NCBI GenBank assembly: GCA_037140715.1
Contig: JBAXDX010000066.1
Coordinates: 1-16,165, forward strand
Source: JAUZPB01 sp037140715
GTDB lineage: Bacteria; Bacteroidota; Ignavibacteria; Ignavibacteriales; SURF-24
Direction of reading: 5' to 3'
Length of the DNA: 16,165 bases
In this document: in pieces, positions 1 to 6,845 of the stretch
Numbering within the stretch: the stretch's first letter is position 1
Layout: each line of letters begins with the position of its first letter
Notes under the pieces: model-generated
What the model was told of the DNA's origin: nothing
Seen by the model: the letters and a program-made list of their open reading frames with translations, nothing else
Databases searched by the model: none
Translations under genes and position numbers: made by a program

Positions 1-12
1 CCGTGTTATAAT

Positions 13-138
13 ATCGTTGCGTGGCAGTCTGGAGTCGTTGTAAATTTGTCTAAAGCCGTTGCGTGGCAGTCTGGAGTCGTTGTAAATTTGTCTAAAGTCG
101 TTGCGTGGCAGTCTGGAGTCGTTGTAAAACAGTCCGGA
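13..138. repeat. Tandem array of six 21-bp units, alternating A-B-A-B-A-B'
   Basis: Six consecutive 21-bp units start at 13, 34, 55, 76, 97 and 118. All keep a head GTCGTTG (ATCGTTG in the first, GCCGTTG in the third) and a tail GTCTGGA, GTCTAAA or GTCCGGA. The middle alternates: units 1, 3 and 5 carry CGTGGCA, units 2 and 4 carry TAAATTT, and unit 6 carries TAAAACA. The higher-order period is therefore 42 bp. A diverged copy ending in TTGTCCGGA follows at about 159-179. Because 21 is a multiple of three, one plus-strand frame stays open from the window edge to a TAA at 163-165, so a coding origin is not fully excluded. The decayed relative at 6707-6810 points to a DNA-level repeat family. 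Confidence 0.93.
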
Positions 139-334
139 GAGGACATAGTAAAGAATTTTGTGTAAATTACTTGTCCGGAATAAATTAAGACTCAGGGAAA
201 TATTTCATTTTCAGTTTTCCCCGTACTGATTAAAAGCATAGTGTACAAATTCCTGATAACTCCTGCTGAATCTTTTCAGACCATATTATGAAATTTGTGA
301 GGTGCAGTTTTATGGCAGGTTTCCATTTAAAAGC
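139..334. other. Gene-free stretch between the 21-bp array and the tRNA
   Basis: I see no plausible gene here on either strand. The only structure noticed is the last decayed repeat unit (about 159-179) and a weak GGGAAA/TTTCCC inverted repeat at 195-200 and 216-221 with no obvious role. Confidence 0.5.
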
Positions 335-368
335 AAAAAAGCCTCGTTTTCAATAAAAACGAAGCTTC
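335..368 (-). terminator. Rho-independent terminator downstream of tRNA-Leu
   Basis: Read on the minus strand, a stem of about 12 bp (AAGCTTCGTTTT pairing with AAAACGAGGCTT, with one wobble pair) and a short loop are followed directly by a T run. It begins about 7 nt after the 3' end of the tRNA-Leu gene, as expected for an intrinsic terminator of that transcript. Confidence 0.8.
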
Positions 369-374
369 TTTAAG

Positions 375-458
375 TGCCCGAAGGGGGACTCGAACCCCCA
401 CCCAAGTACATGGACTAGACCCTGAACCTAGCGCGTCTACCAATTCCGCCATCCGGGC
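375..458 (-). tRNA. tRNA-Leu (anticodon CAG)
   Basis: The minus strand folds as an 84-nt class II tRNA. The acceptor stem GCCCGGA pairs with TTCGGGC, with one G-U pair. The D-arm carries AATTGGTAGA. The anticodon stem-loop has loop TTCAGGG, giving anticodon CAG, which reads CUG leucine codons. A long variable arm, typical of tRNA-Leu, precedes a T-arm with GGTTCGAGTCC. The discriminator is A at 375. The following bases are CTTA, so CCA is not encoded and must be added post-transcriptionally. A terminator lies immediately downstream. Confidence 0.96.
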
Positions 459-508
459 TTTTCATTATGTATATTCACAAAACTTACAGACAAAAATAGA
501 AAAATAAC

Positions 509-543
509 GCTCAAATAAAAAGCATTTTATAAAATATTTGAGC
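509..543 (-). terminator. Possible terminator hairpin after the PBP gene
   Basis: A perfect 8-bp inverted repeat, GCTCAAAT and ATTTGAGC, lies 18 nt past the PBP stop codon. On the minus strand it is followed by a T-rich tract. The stem is AT-rich with a 19-nt loop, so this is a weak terminator at best. It would separate the penicillin-binding protein transcript from the tRNA gene. Confidence 0.4.
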
Positions 544-560
544 TTATTCCCATAAATTAA

Positions 561-2783
561 TTAAAACGGTGAAATAGAAGGCCCTTTATGAATGTCGCAT
601 TGCGGTGGCAGATTGTTCTTATTAATTATATCTGTTACTTTGTCAGGGCAGGATTCCGTTGCGAGCTTTGGATGCCCCTGTTCTATTGATTCAGTACAAA
701 ATTCTGCTGAAATAACACCTGCCGGGATACTAAAATACTGCAGAGGCATTTCAATTGACTCATATACACCCTGCATAAACTTGCCCCATATCGGTCCGGC
801 AGCTCTTCCTCCCTGTCCATAAGCTCCTGTAAAGCTGATTCTCCTGTCGTCAAAACCTACCCACACAGCCGCAGCTAATTGCGGAGTAAAGCCTGCGAAC
901 CAGGCATCGCAGTAATCTGAGGTTGTCCCTGTCTTTCCTGCGGCAGGACGGTGGAAGTATCGGCGCACCCCCGCGCCCGTACCATAATCTACTACTGTCT
1001 GCATCATACTGGTAACAATCGCGGCTGTTTCAGGCGATACTGCTTCTAATATTTTTTCGGAATGGAATTTTTCCAGTAGTATATGATCTTTATCCTCAAC
1101 TCTTAATATAGATATCGGGGAAATATATACGCCTTTATTAGCCAGCGAACTGTATGCTGATGTAAGTTCAAGCGGAGATACCTCGGAAGTGCCAAGGGCC
1201 AGCGATGGAACAAGATCAAGCCTGCTCTCAATTCCCATTTTCTTTGCAATTGAAGATATCTTATTTAATGGTGCATAATTTTCGACTATTAACCTGCCGG
1301 CAATAATATTAAGCGAGTTTTTTAGAGCATCGCGGAGCATCGTATTGCCGCCTGTGCTGTAATCAAAATTATGAGGGGACCAGCCATTATAATCAAATGG
1401 CTGATTAAGAAGCGGGTATGCAGGATAAAGCCCGTTCTCAATTGCTGTTGTATAAATAACCGGCTTAAAAGCAGAGCCGGGCTGTCTTTTTATTCCGGTT
1501 GCATGATTCAGTCCGTACATAAATTTCTGGTTCACCCCGCCGATCATCGCCCTTATCTGTCCGTTTGCCGGATCAATTGCTACCAGACCAACCTCTATCC
1601 TGGTTTCAACTATTTTTACAGAATCAATGAATCTCTGACTGCTCCTTAAGTTACCATAAACCTTCGCTTTTTCTTCATGGGTCTTGGCAATCAGATATCT
1701 CTGGTTGTTTTTTATTGCTTTATCAAGTATTGTCTCAAGAATATCGCGATGTTTCTCCCATTTCCAGCTCTTATTAAAAAGTACCTGGTACTCAGCAAGA
1801 TGTTGCCTCGCCGCCTTTATGGCCGCTTTTTGCATACGTGAGTCTATCGTAGTATAGATATTCAGTCCGTCTTTATAAAGGTCATGCCCGTATTTATCAG
1901 ACAGCTTTTCCATCTGGCGCCTGATATACTCCATAAAGTGGGGAGCGATTGTAGCGCTGTTCTCCATGTGTTCATTTGCCACAATTATTGGAAGAGATTT
2001 GAATTTTTCATAGAACCTTTCGTCAAGATAGCCGGCATCGACCATATTAGACATAACAAGGTTTCTGCGGTTAAACGCTTTTTCATATTTCTTAATCGGG
2101 TCATATCCTACCGATGATTTAAGAAGAGCAACCAACACACCGGATTCTGGCACAGTTAAATCGCTAGCCTGTTTATCAAAGAAAATATTCGCCGCGGTCT
2201 GAACGCCGTAAGCTCCCCGTCCGAAATATGAAATATTCAGGTACATTTCGAGAATCTCATTTTTCGTATAGGTCTTCTCTATCTGTATTGCAGTTATCCA
2301 TTCCCTGGCCTTCCTGATAACCGTTTCAAACAGATTTTCGTTCTTAGTCTTTAACTGATAAAGGTTCTTTGCAAGTTGCTGCGTAATGGTGCTTGCACCT
2401 TCGCGCATTGAGAGAGTCATAACATTTTTCACCATCGCCTTGACAAACCTGCTGACATCTACGCCCCAGTGTTCATAAAACTTTCTGTCCTCAGTAGCAA
2501 TTAAAGCATTGATAAGATGTTTAGGGATGCTGTCCAGCCTTGCTTCAATTCTGTTTTCAATAAAGAACTGGCCTATCAGCTCCCCATCGACTCCGTAAAC
2601 CTTACTTGCAAGTACCGGCTTTGGGTTTTCAAGCTGTTCGAGCGAAGGCAGTCCTTTTATTATATACGCCATTATAATAATAGAAAAAACAAATGCTGAA
2701 ACAACAGAAGTAATTATCAGCTTTTTATTTTTAAAAGGTTTATTTATTTTTTCCTTTTTCGAAGAGTTCATTTTATTCTTCAC
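561..2783 (-). CDS. Class A penicillin-binding protein (PBP1A-type, bifunctional)
   Basis: This enzyme polymerises lipid II into glycan strands and cross-links peptidoglycan stem peptides in the periplasm. A cytoplasmic basic N-terminus and a membrane anchor (about residues 22-43) precede the GT51 glycosyltransferase domain, which has EDRKFYEHWG at 98-107 with catalytic Glu98, GASTITQQLAKN at 129-140, and RKAREW followed by EILEMYLN. The transpeptidase domain shows SAFK (nucleophile Ser437, Lys440), SLN at 490-492 and KTGTT at 617-621. The Cys-rich tail (about 696-730) is common in PBP1A proteins. Length 740 aa is ordinary. The listed start is a GTG that overlaps the end of lpxH by 11 nt. An ATG four codons later (first base 2771), just after the lpxH stop, is equally plausible. 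It is last in a cluster with lpxH and the M1 peptidase. Family call is firm; pbpA/mrcA naming is not. Confidence 0.95.
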   Translation of the reverse strand: MKNKMNSSKKEKINKPFKNKKLIITSVVSAFVFSIIIMAYIIKGLPSLEQLENPKPVLASKVYGVDGELIGQFFIENRIEARLDSIPKHLINALIATEDRKFYEHWGVDVSRFVKAMVKNVMTLSMREGASTITQQLAKNLYQLKTKNENLFETVIRKAREWITAIQIEKTYTKNEILEMYLNISYFGRGAYGVQTAANIFFDKQASDLTVPESGVLVALLKSSVGYDPIKKYEKAFNRRNLVMSNMVDAGYLDERFYEKFKSLPIIVANEHMENSATIAPHFMEYIRRQMEKLSDKYGHDLYKDGLNIYTTIDSRMQKAAIKAARQHLAEYQVLFNKSWKWEKHRDILETILDKAIKNNQRYLIAKTHEEKAKVYGNLRSSQRFIDSVKIVETRIEVGLVAIDPANGQIRAMIGGVNQKFMYGLNHATGIKRQPGSAFKPVIYTTAIENGLYPAYPLLNQPFDYNGWSPHNFDYSTGGNTMLRDALKNSLNIIAGRLIVENYAPLNKISSIAKKMGIESRLDLVPSLALGTSEVSPLELTSAYSSLANKGVYISPISILRVEDKDHILLEKFHSEKILEAVSPETAAIVTSMMQTVVDYGTGAGVRRYFHRPAAGKTGTTSDYCDAWFAGFTPQLAAAVWVGFDDRRISFTGAYGQGGRAAGPIWGKFMQGVYESIEMPLQYFSIPAGVISAEFCTESIEQGHPKLATESCPDKVTDIINKNNLPPQCDIHKGPSISPF

Positions 2784-2790
2784 TATAATC
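2772..2790 (-). repeat. 19-bp direct repeat, copy at the end of lpxH
   Basis: On the minus strand this reads GATTATAGTGAAGAATAAA and differs at one base from the copy at 3499-3517. It includes the last codons and stop of lpxH and the GTG start of the downstream PBP gene. Confidence 0.85.
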
Positions 2791-3510
2791 CCAATCTACA
2801 ATAATAAACTTATTTTCAAAAAAACATCCATAACAAGGTGTCTGAAGCCAGGAGCCAAGGTTAATATAAAATCCGCTTTTGTAAAGTTCAAACGCTCTTT
2901 TATGTGAATGCCCAAGTATGACGTAGTCAAATCCTGAATCAATCTTAAGTCTGGCAGCTTCATGCAGTCCGTCAATTTCGCCATAGTTCTTTGTTGCCGT
3001 AAAGTCCCTGCTCTTTTTACTTGCCCTGCTCGCAATGCCAATGCCTGTATCCGGGTGAACAAAGGAATAAAGCTTCTGGATTTTTTTATTTCTCAATATC
3101 TTTTTAAGTACTAAATACCCAAAATCATTTTTAACCATTCCGTCTCCATGAGCAAGAAAGAATTTCTTATTTTCTATATCTGTTTCGAGAGGATGTTCAT
3201 ACAGCTTTACTCCTATTTCTTTCTCGAAAAAATCTATATGAGAGAAGTCATGATTGCCTATAATGTAATGAACAGCCGTACCGCTTTCCGAAAGGTCCTG
3301 CAATGCCGTAAGCGTCCTGAAAAAACCCTTTTGATATACTCTGGTATATTCAAACCAATAATCAAATAAATCTCCAAGTATATAAAGTTCTTTAGCTTCG
3401 CGTGTGGCTAATTCCAAAAGCTTTACCAGACGGCGCTCTTTAGCCTTCTCGGTTTCTTTCGACTGAAGTCCAAGGTGTACATCTGATATGAACAAATATT
3501 TATTCTTCAC
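2773..3510 (-). CDS. lpxH: UDP-2,3-diacylglucosamine diphosphatase (lipid A synthesis)
   Basis: LpxH cleaves UDP-2,3-diacylglucosamine to lipid X and UMP at the inner face of the cytoplasmic membrane, a middle step in lipid A synthesis. The 245-residue protein has the calcineurin-like metallophosphoesterase motifs in order: D10-V-H12, GDLFD (46-50), GNHD (85-88), HGDG (121-124) and GHSH (200-203). The length is close to the usual 240 aa. The start is GTG at 3508-3510; no in-frame ATG lies just upstream, and the FISDVHLG motif begins at residue 7, so little room remains for a later start. It sits 31 nt after the M1 peptidase stop and overlaps the PBP gene, so co-transcription is likely. A different phosphoesterase of the same superfamily (such as LpxG/LpxI-replacing enzymes) cannot be fully excluded, but the YWFEY segment and SHID region fit LpxH. 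Confidence 0.88.
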   Translation of the reverse strand: MKNKYLFISDVHLGLQSKETEKAKERRLVKLLELATREAKELYILGDLFDYWFEYTRVYQKGFFRTLTALQDLSESGTAVHYIIGNHDFSHIDFFEKEIGVKLYEHPLETDIENKKFFLAHGDGMVKNDFGYLVLKKILRNKKIQKLYSFVHPDTGIGIASRASKKSRDFTATKNYGEIDGLHEAARLKIDSGFDYVILGHSHKRAFELYKSGFYINLGSWLQTPCYGCFFENKFIIVDWDYSEE

Positions 3511-3517
3511 AATAATC
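3499..3517 (-). repeat. 19-bp direct repeat, copy at the start of lpxH
   Basis: On the minus strand this reads GATTATTGTGAAGAATAAA, matching 18 of 19 bases with 2772-2790. It spans the lpxH GTG start. The two copies are 727 bp apart in the same orientation and bracket the gene exactly. Confidence 0.85.
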
Positions 3518-3541
3518 TGGGTTAATTTTGTGGTGGTTTAA

Positions 3542-5254
3542 TTAAAATTTTTCCTGCTCTTTACTCATGAGTAGCCGGCTTTCAGGGTCGAGTTCAAGAG
3601 ATGTAAGTTTTGCGGGCAAAATTAAATCAATATTCTTTTCTTTGCTGTCAATGTAAATAATTTTTGAAGTATTTTCATTTTTATTTAAGAAATACAATCC
3701 AATTTCAAGCGGAAATTTATAAATATCAAAGCCGGACTGGGTCTGCTTTATTTTAAGACTTAACTTATACTTTCCTTCTGCCACAGGAGTTTCTATCCAC
3801 GCATATTTCAGTTTTATAATGCCTTCGCCTTCAAACAGCCATTGTTTGAAGAAATAAGAAAGATCCCGTCCATAATTCTTTGAGCATACTTTTATAAAAT
3901 CATTTGAACCCGCGTTTTTATATTTATATGTTTCATAATAATCCCTCATCGATTTGAAGAATACAGAATCCCCCATTTCAGATCTGAGCATGTGGAGTAT
4001 CCATGCACCTTTATCATAAACCGTAGAGCTGAACATATCGCTGCCCGGGTCATAAACAGAACCGGAGAAGTTATCGCTGAACTTTGAGAGCATAGTTGCC
4101 CTGTAGGCATTTTTTCCCGACTTATGTTCAGCATACAAAGCCTCGCAATATGTAGCAAAGCCCTCGTTTAACCAGATATCCTTCCATGTAGCCGGACCGA
4201 CAGCATCGCCGAACCACTGATGAGCAAGTTCATGGATATAAAAATCATTGAATAATTTTTTGCCATTAAGAAAATCTGAGCCGATGCCCGTAATTGTCTG
4301 ATGTTCCATTGCCCCGGCCTGCCAAAGGAATTCCGCCACACCATATTTCTCTTTAATAAATGGATACTCACCAAATACTGAAGAAAAAAAGTCAATCATT
4401 TCCGGATGCTCTGCAAAGTCATTCTTTGCCATTTCAAAATGTTCGGGGAATGTATAATAATCGATATTCATTTCCTGACTGGATTTTGAGACATACCGCT
4501 GGCTGAAATGTCTGTAATCAGCCGAGTAAACAGAGATAAGATATGTTGAGACAGGATACTGAGTCTGCCAATGGTAAGTCCGCTTCTTACCATTTGTATT
4601 AACCCCGACAAGTTTGCCGTTAGATAAAGATATACTGGAAGAATCATTTGTAATATAAACATCTGTCAGGGCTTTATCATCCGGTCTGTCGCTACATGGA
4701 TACCAGGTTGAAGCAAAAACCGGTTCGTTTAATGTATAAACTACCGGCTTATTTCCGAACCTGCCAAAATTAAACGAAAAGAAGCCTGTCGTTTTTGGTT
4801 TCCCTGCATATTTTACTTCAACATAAAAAGTATCGGCGGGATGGACGACCGGGATGCTTAAACTTGTACGATTCCTCTTATATTGTACCGGTCTGCCATT
4901 CAACGTAAGCTCTGAGATAGAGAGATTATCATAAAAGTTCAGGTCAACAGACCCGACTGATTTATCCTTAAGGATTCCTTTAATAATTACATCGCCGACA
5001 ATAGATTTGCTTTCAGTATGCACGTCTATTTTTATATTATAATGTAAGATGTCAGTTTTCTTTTGATTTTGAGTTATATAATTACTATTTATGCTGTCGC
5101 CGATTTTAATTAAATGTAAATAAGAGTTCAGGACAGGCAGTCCGCCAAATATATCGATAATAATATCCAGACTGCCCATCCATGCAAAAAGCAGAAGCAA
5201 ATTTATTAATATGACGGAAAAGATTTGCGTTAAGCGTTTTTTATTCAGGCACAT
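3542..5254 (-). CDS. M1 family zinc aminopeptidase, membrane-anchored
   Basis: This is a metallopeptidase expected to remove N-terminal residues from peptides in the periplasm. The zinc site is complete: HELAHQWFGD at 341-350 (His341, Glu342, His345) plus Glu364 in NEGFATYCEA. GAMEHQT (314-320) is the substrate-binding GxMEN-like motif in the GxMEH form, and Tyr413 is placed like the catalytic tyrosine. A hydrophobic segment (about residues 11-36) is an uncleaved anchor or signal peptide. The N-terminal beta domain (about 65-250) precedes the thermolysin-like domain. At 570 aa it lacks the long helical C-terminal domain of PepN-type enzymes and ends in a beta-rich region (about 480-560). ATG start, no clear Shine-Dalgarno sequence. 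It is first in the cluster with lpxH and the PBP gene. Exact substrate unknown. Confidence 0.92.
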   Translation of the reverse strand: MCLNKKRLTQIFSVILINLLLLFAWMGSLDIIIDIFGGLPVLNSYLHLIKIGDSINSNYITQNQKKTDILHYNIKIDVHTESKSIVGDVIIKGILKDKSVGSVDLNFYDNLSISELTLNGRPVQYKRNRTSLSIPVVHPADTFYVEVKYAGKPKTTGFFSFNFGRFGNKPVVYTLNEPVFASTWYPCSDRPDDKALTDVYITNDSSSISLSNGKLVGVNTNGKKRTYHWQTQYPVSTYLISVYSADYRHFSQRYVSKSSQEMNIDYYTFPEHFEMAKNDFAEHPEMIDFFSSVFGEYPFIKEKYGVAEFLWQAGAMEHQTITGIGSDFLNGKKLFNDFYIHELAHQWFGDAVGPATWKDIWLNEGFATYCEALYAEHKSGKNAYRATMLSKFSDNFSGSVYDPGSDMFSSTVYDKGAWILHMLRSEMGDSVFFKSMRDYYETYKYKNAGSNDFIKVCSKNYGRDLSYFFKQWLFEGEGIIKLKYAWIETPVAEGKYKLSLKIKQTQSGFDIYKFPLEIGLYFLNKNENTSKIIYIDSKEKNIDLILPAKLTSLELDPESRLLMSKEQEKF

Positions 5255-5278
5255 AAAGAAAAGTTCTAATTTTACAAC

Positions 5279-5309
5279 GAAAATTACTTTTATAAAACAA
5301 GTTTGACAA
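5279..5309 (-). promoter_or_regulatory. Candidate Bacteroidetes-type promoter for the M1 peptidase cluster
   Basis: On the minus strand TTG (5309-5307), a 20-nt spacer and TAATTTTC (5286-5279) resemble the TTG / TAnnTTTG promoter known from Bacteroidetes. It would start transcription about 15-20 nt before the peptidase ATG. The divergent spacer 5255-5378 must also hold the glgC promoter. A TTTGACA at 5302-5308 with TACTTG 18 nt further on is the only candidate I see for that strand, and it is weak. Confidence 0.3.
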
Positions 5310-5378
5310 GTTAATAATTTCTTTACTTGCCTCTAATGAGGATTTTGAATATTTTTATAAAAATAATTAAGGATATAT

Positions 5379-6626
5379 ATGATATTTACAGGTTCCACCC
5401 TCTTAAGAGACACTCTATCTATGGTGTTAGCAGGGGGGCAGGGAGAAAGATTAGCTCCACTGACAGATTTTCGTTCAAAACCCTCAGTTCCCTTTGGAGG
5501 GAAATACAGAATTATTGATTTTACACTCTCAAACTGCCTTAACTCCGGGCTTAGAAAGATTTATGTGCTGACGCAGTATAAATCCGACTCACTTAACCAG
5601 CATCTTTACGAAGCCTGGAATATTTTCAATCCCGAGCTTGGCGAGTTTATTTACTCCGTTCCGCCTCAGAAAAAAGTTAATGGCGACTGGTACCTCGGTA
5701 CTGCAAACGCAATTGAACAGAATGTTAATCTGATTCAGGGCAATAACAGTAAATGGGTGCTTATATTATCCGGCGACCATATATATAAGATGGATTATTT
5801 GAAGATGCTCCAGTACCACGTTGATAAAAACTCCGATGTAACAATTGCCAGCATTGATTTTGCAAAGGATCAGGCAAGCAGTTTCGGTGTTCTTAATATT
5901 GACGCTGACTATAAGGTTTCCGGATTTGTAGAAAAAGCACAGAACCCGCCTGAAATCCCTGATAAACCAGGTTATTCTTTTGTTAATATGGGCATGTATG
6001 TATTTAATGCTAAAGCCTTAATAAATGTATTTGCAGAAATGGCGGCAAAGAAGCTCCCGAATAATGATTTCGGAAAGCATATCCTCCCCTACATGATTAA
6101 ATCCGGTTATAATATTTACGCATATAAGTTCCTCGATGAGAATAAGAAGTCTGACTTATACTGGAGAGATATCGGTACAATTGACAGCTATTACGCATCC
6201 AGCATGAATTTGCTTACAGTAAACCCTGAATTCAATCTTTATGATACAGAATGGCCGCTTAGAACCAAACAGCACCAGTTCCCCCCTGCTAAAACTTTGT
6301 CTCATGAAGGAGAACGGGTCGGGAGAAGCCTCAATTCGCTTATCTGCGATGGCACAATTATATCAGGAGGACTTGTCGAGCGTTCTATCATTGGCGCGAA
6401 TGTAAAAATAAACAGTTACTCTTATATTACTGACTCTATTATCTTTAATAACTGTAATATTGGACGCAACGCGAGAATCAGACGTTCAATTATTGACAAA
6501 AATGTCATTGTACCAGAAGGTTATGAAATAGGTTTTGATTCCGAAGAGGATAAGAAAAAATTCCATGTATCAGAAACAGGAATAGTTGTAATTGGGAAAA
6601 ATAGTATTCTTAAAAAATGGCGCTGA
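5379..6626 (+). CDS. glgC: Glucose-1-phosphate adenylyltransferase (ADP-glucose pyrophosphorylase)
   Basis: GlgC makes ADP-glucose from ATP and glucose-1-phosphate, the committed step of bacterial glycogen synthesis in the cytoplasm. The nucleotidyltransferase domain has LAGGQGERLAPLT (17-29), the catalytic SGDHIYKMDY (131-140), FGVL (169-172) and the sugar-phosphate binding GFVEKA (182-187). WRDIGTIDSYY (262-272) precedes a left-handed beta-helix C-terminal domain (about 315-405) with repeated hexapeptides such as IIGANVKI. The 415-aa length is typical. The ATG at 5379 is preceded by AAGGA at 5369-5373 with 5 nt between. A second ATG at codon 15 would remove residues before the nucleotide loop, so it is less likely. 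No other glycogen genes lie in the window. The gene stands alone and converges on the aminotransferase gene. Confidence 0.96.
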   Translation: MIFTGSTLLRDTLSMVLAGGQGERLAPLTDFRSKPSVPFGGKYRIIDFTLSNCLNSGLRKIYVLTQYKSDSLNQHLYEAWNIFNPELGEFIYSVPPQKKVNGDWYLGTANAIEQNVNLIQGNNSKWVLILSGDHIYKMDYLKMLQYHVDKNSDVTIASIDFAKDQASSFGVLNIDADYKVSGFVEKAQNPPEIPDKPGYSFVNMGMYVFNAKALINVFAEMAAKKLPNNDFGKHILPYMIKSGYNIYAYKFLDENKKSDLYWRDIGTIDSYYASSMNLLTVNPEFNLYDTEWPLRTKQHQFPPAKTLSHEGERVGRSLNSLICDGTIISGGLVERSIIGANVKINSYSYITDSIIFNNCNIGRNARIRRSIIDKNVIVPEGYEIGFDSEEDKKKFHVSETGIVVIGKNSILKKWR

Positions 6627-6706
6627 CAGGGGGATAAGTTATATCGCAACAGATGAGCTTTATTGATTTTTGTTTCTATTCTTCGATGGGCAAATTCACG
6701 CCCCGG

Positions 6707-6810
6707 CTCGTTGTCCGGATGTATTTTGTCTTCTTGTCGGAATATTTTTCGTTACACAATAGTCCGGAGTTGTTGCAGGAGAATCTAAAGTTGTTGTACG
6801 GAGGGCTACA
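6707..6810. repeat. Degenerate 21-bp repeat array between glgC and the aminotransferase gene
   Basis: This spacer contains relatives of the 13-138 array in the same orientation. The unit at 6748-6768 (head TTCGTTA, tail GTCCGGA) matches the B' unit at 118-138 at 16 of 21 positions. It is followed in phase by 21-bp units at 6769-6789 (GTTGTTG head, TCTAAA tail) and 6790-6810 (GTTGTTG head, GCTACA tail). Shortened pieces TCGTTGTCCGGA (6708-6719) and TTGTCGGA (6734-6741) lie upstream. The heptamer-coding frame has a stop here, arguing that the repeat is not protein-coding. Confidence 0.75.
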
Positions 6811-6818
6811 GTATATTT

Positions 6819-6845
6819 CCTCACAAAAAATGTTTTTTTGTAAGG
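6819..6845. terminator. 12-bp hairpin overlapping the 3' end of the aminotransferase gene
   Basis: A 27-nt inverted repeat has 12-bp arms (one G-T wobble) and a 3-nt loop. The outer GC-containing pairs enclose a run of six A-T pairs. It covers the last codons and stop of the aminotransferase gene and also lies downstream of glgC. A bidirectional terminator between convergent genes is a reasonable role, although a clean T tract follows on neither strand. Confidence 0.45.

Noticed and set aside
13..138. CRISPR array
   Set aside because: The period is 21 bp with no unique spacers; the cores alternate between two sequences and there are no cas genes in the window.
375..458. tRNA-Leu as an integration site for a genomic island
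   Set aside because: No direct repeat of the tRNA 3' end and no integrase gene are seen in the window.
3542..5254. GAMEH instead of GAMEN as a broken active site in the M1 peptidase
   Set aside because: The zinc ligands, catalytic Glu and Tyr are all present, and the MEH form of this motif is, to my knowledge, frequent in bacterial M1 peptidases, so the enzyme is probably functional.
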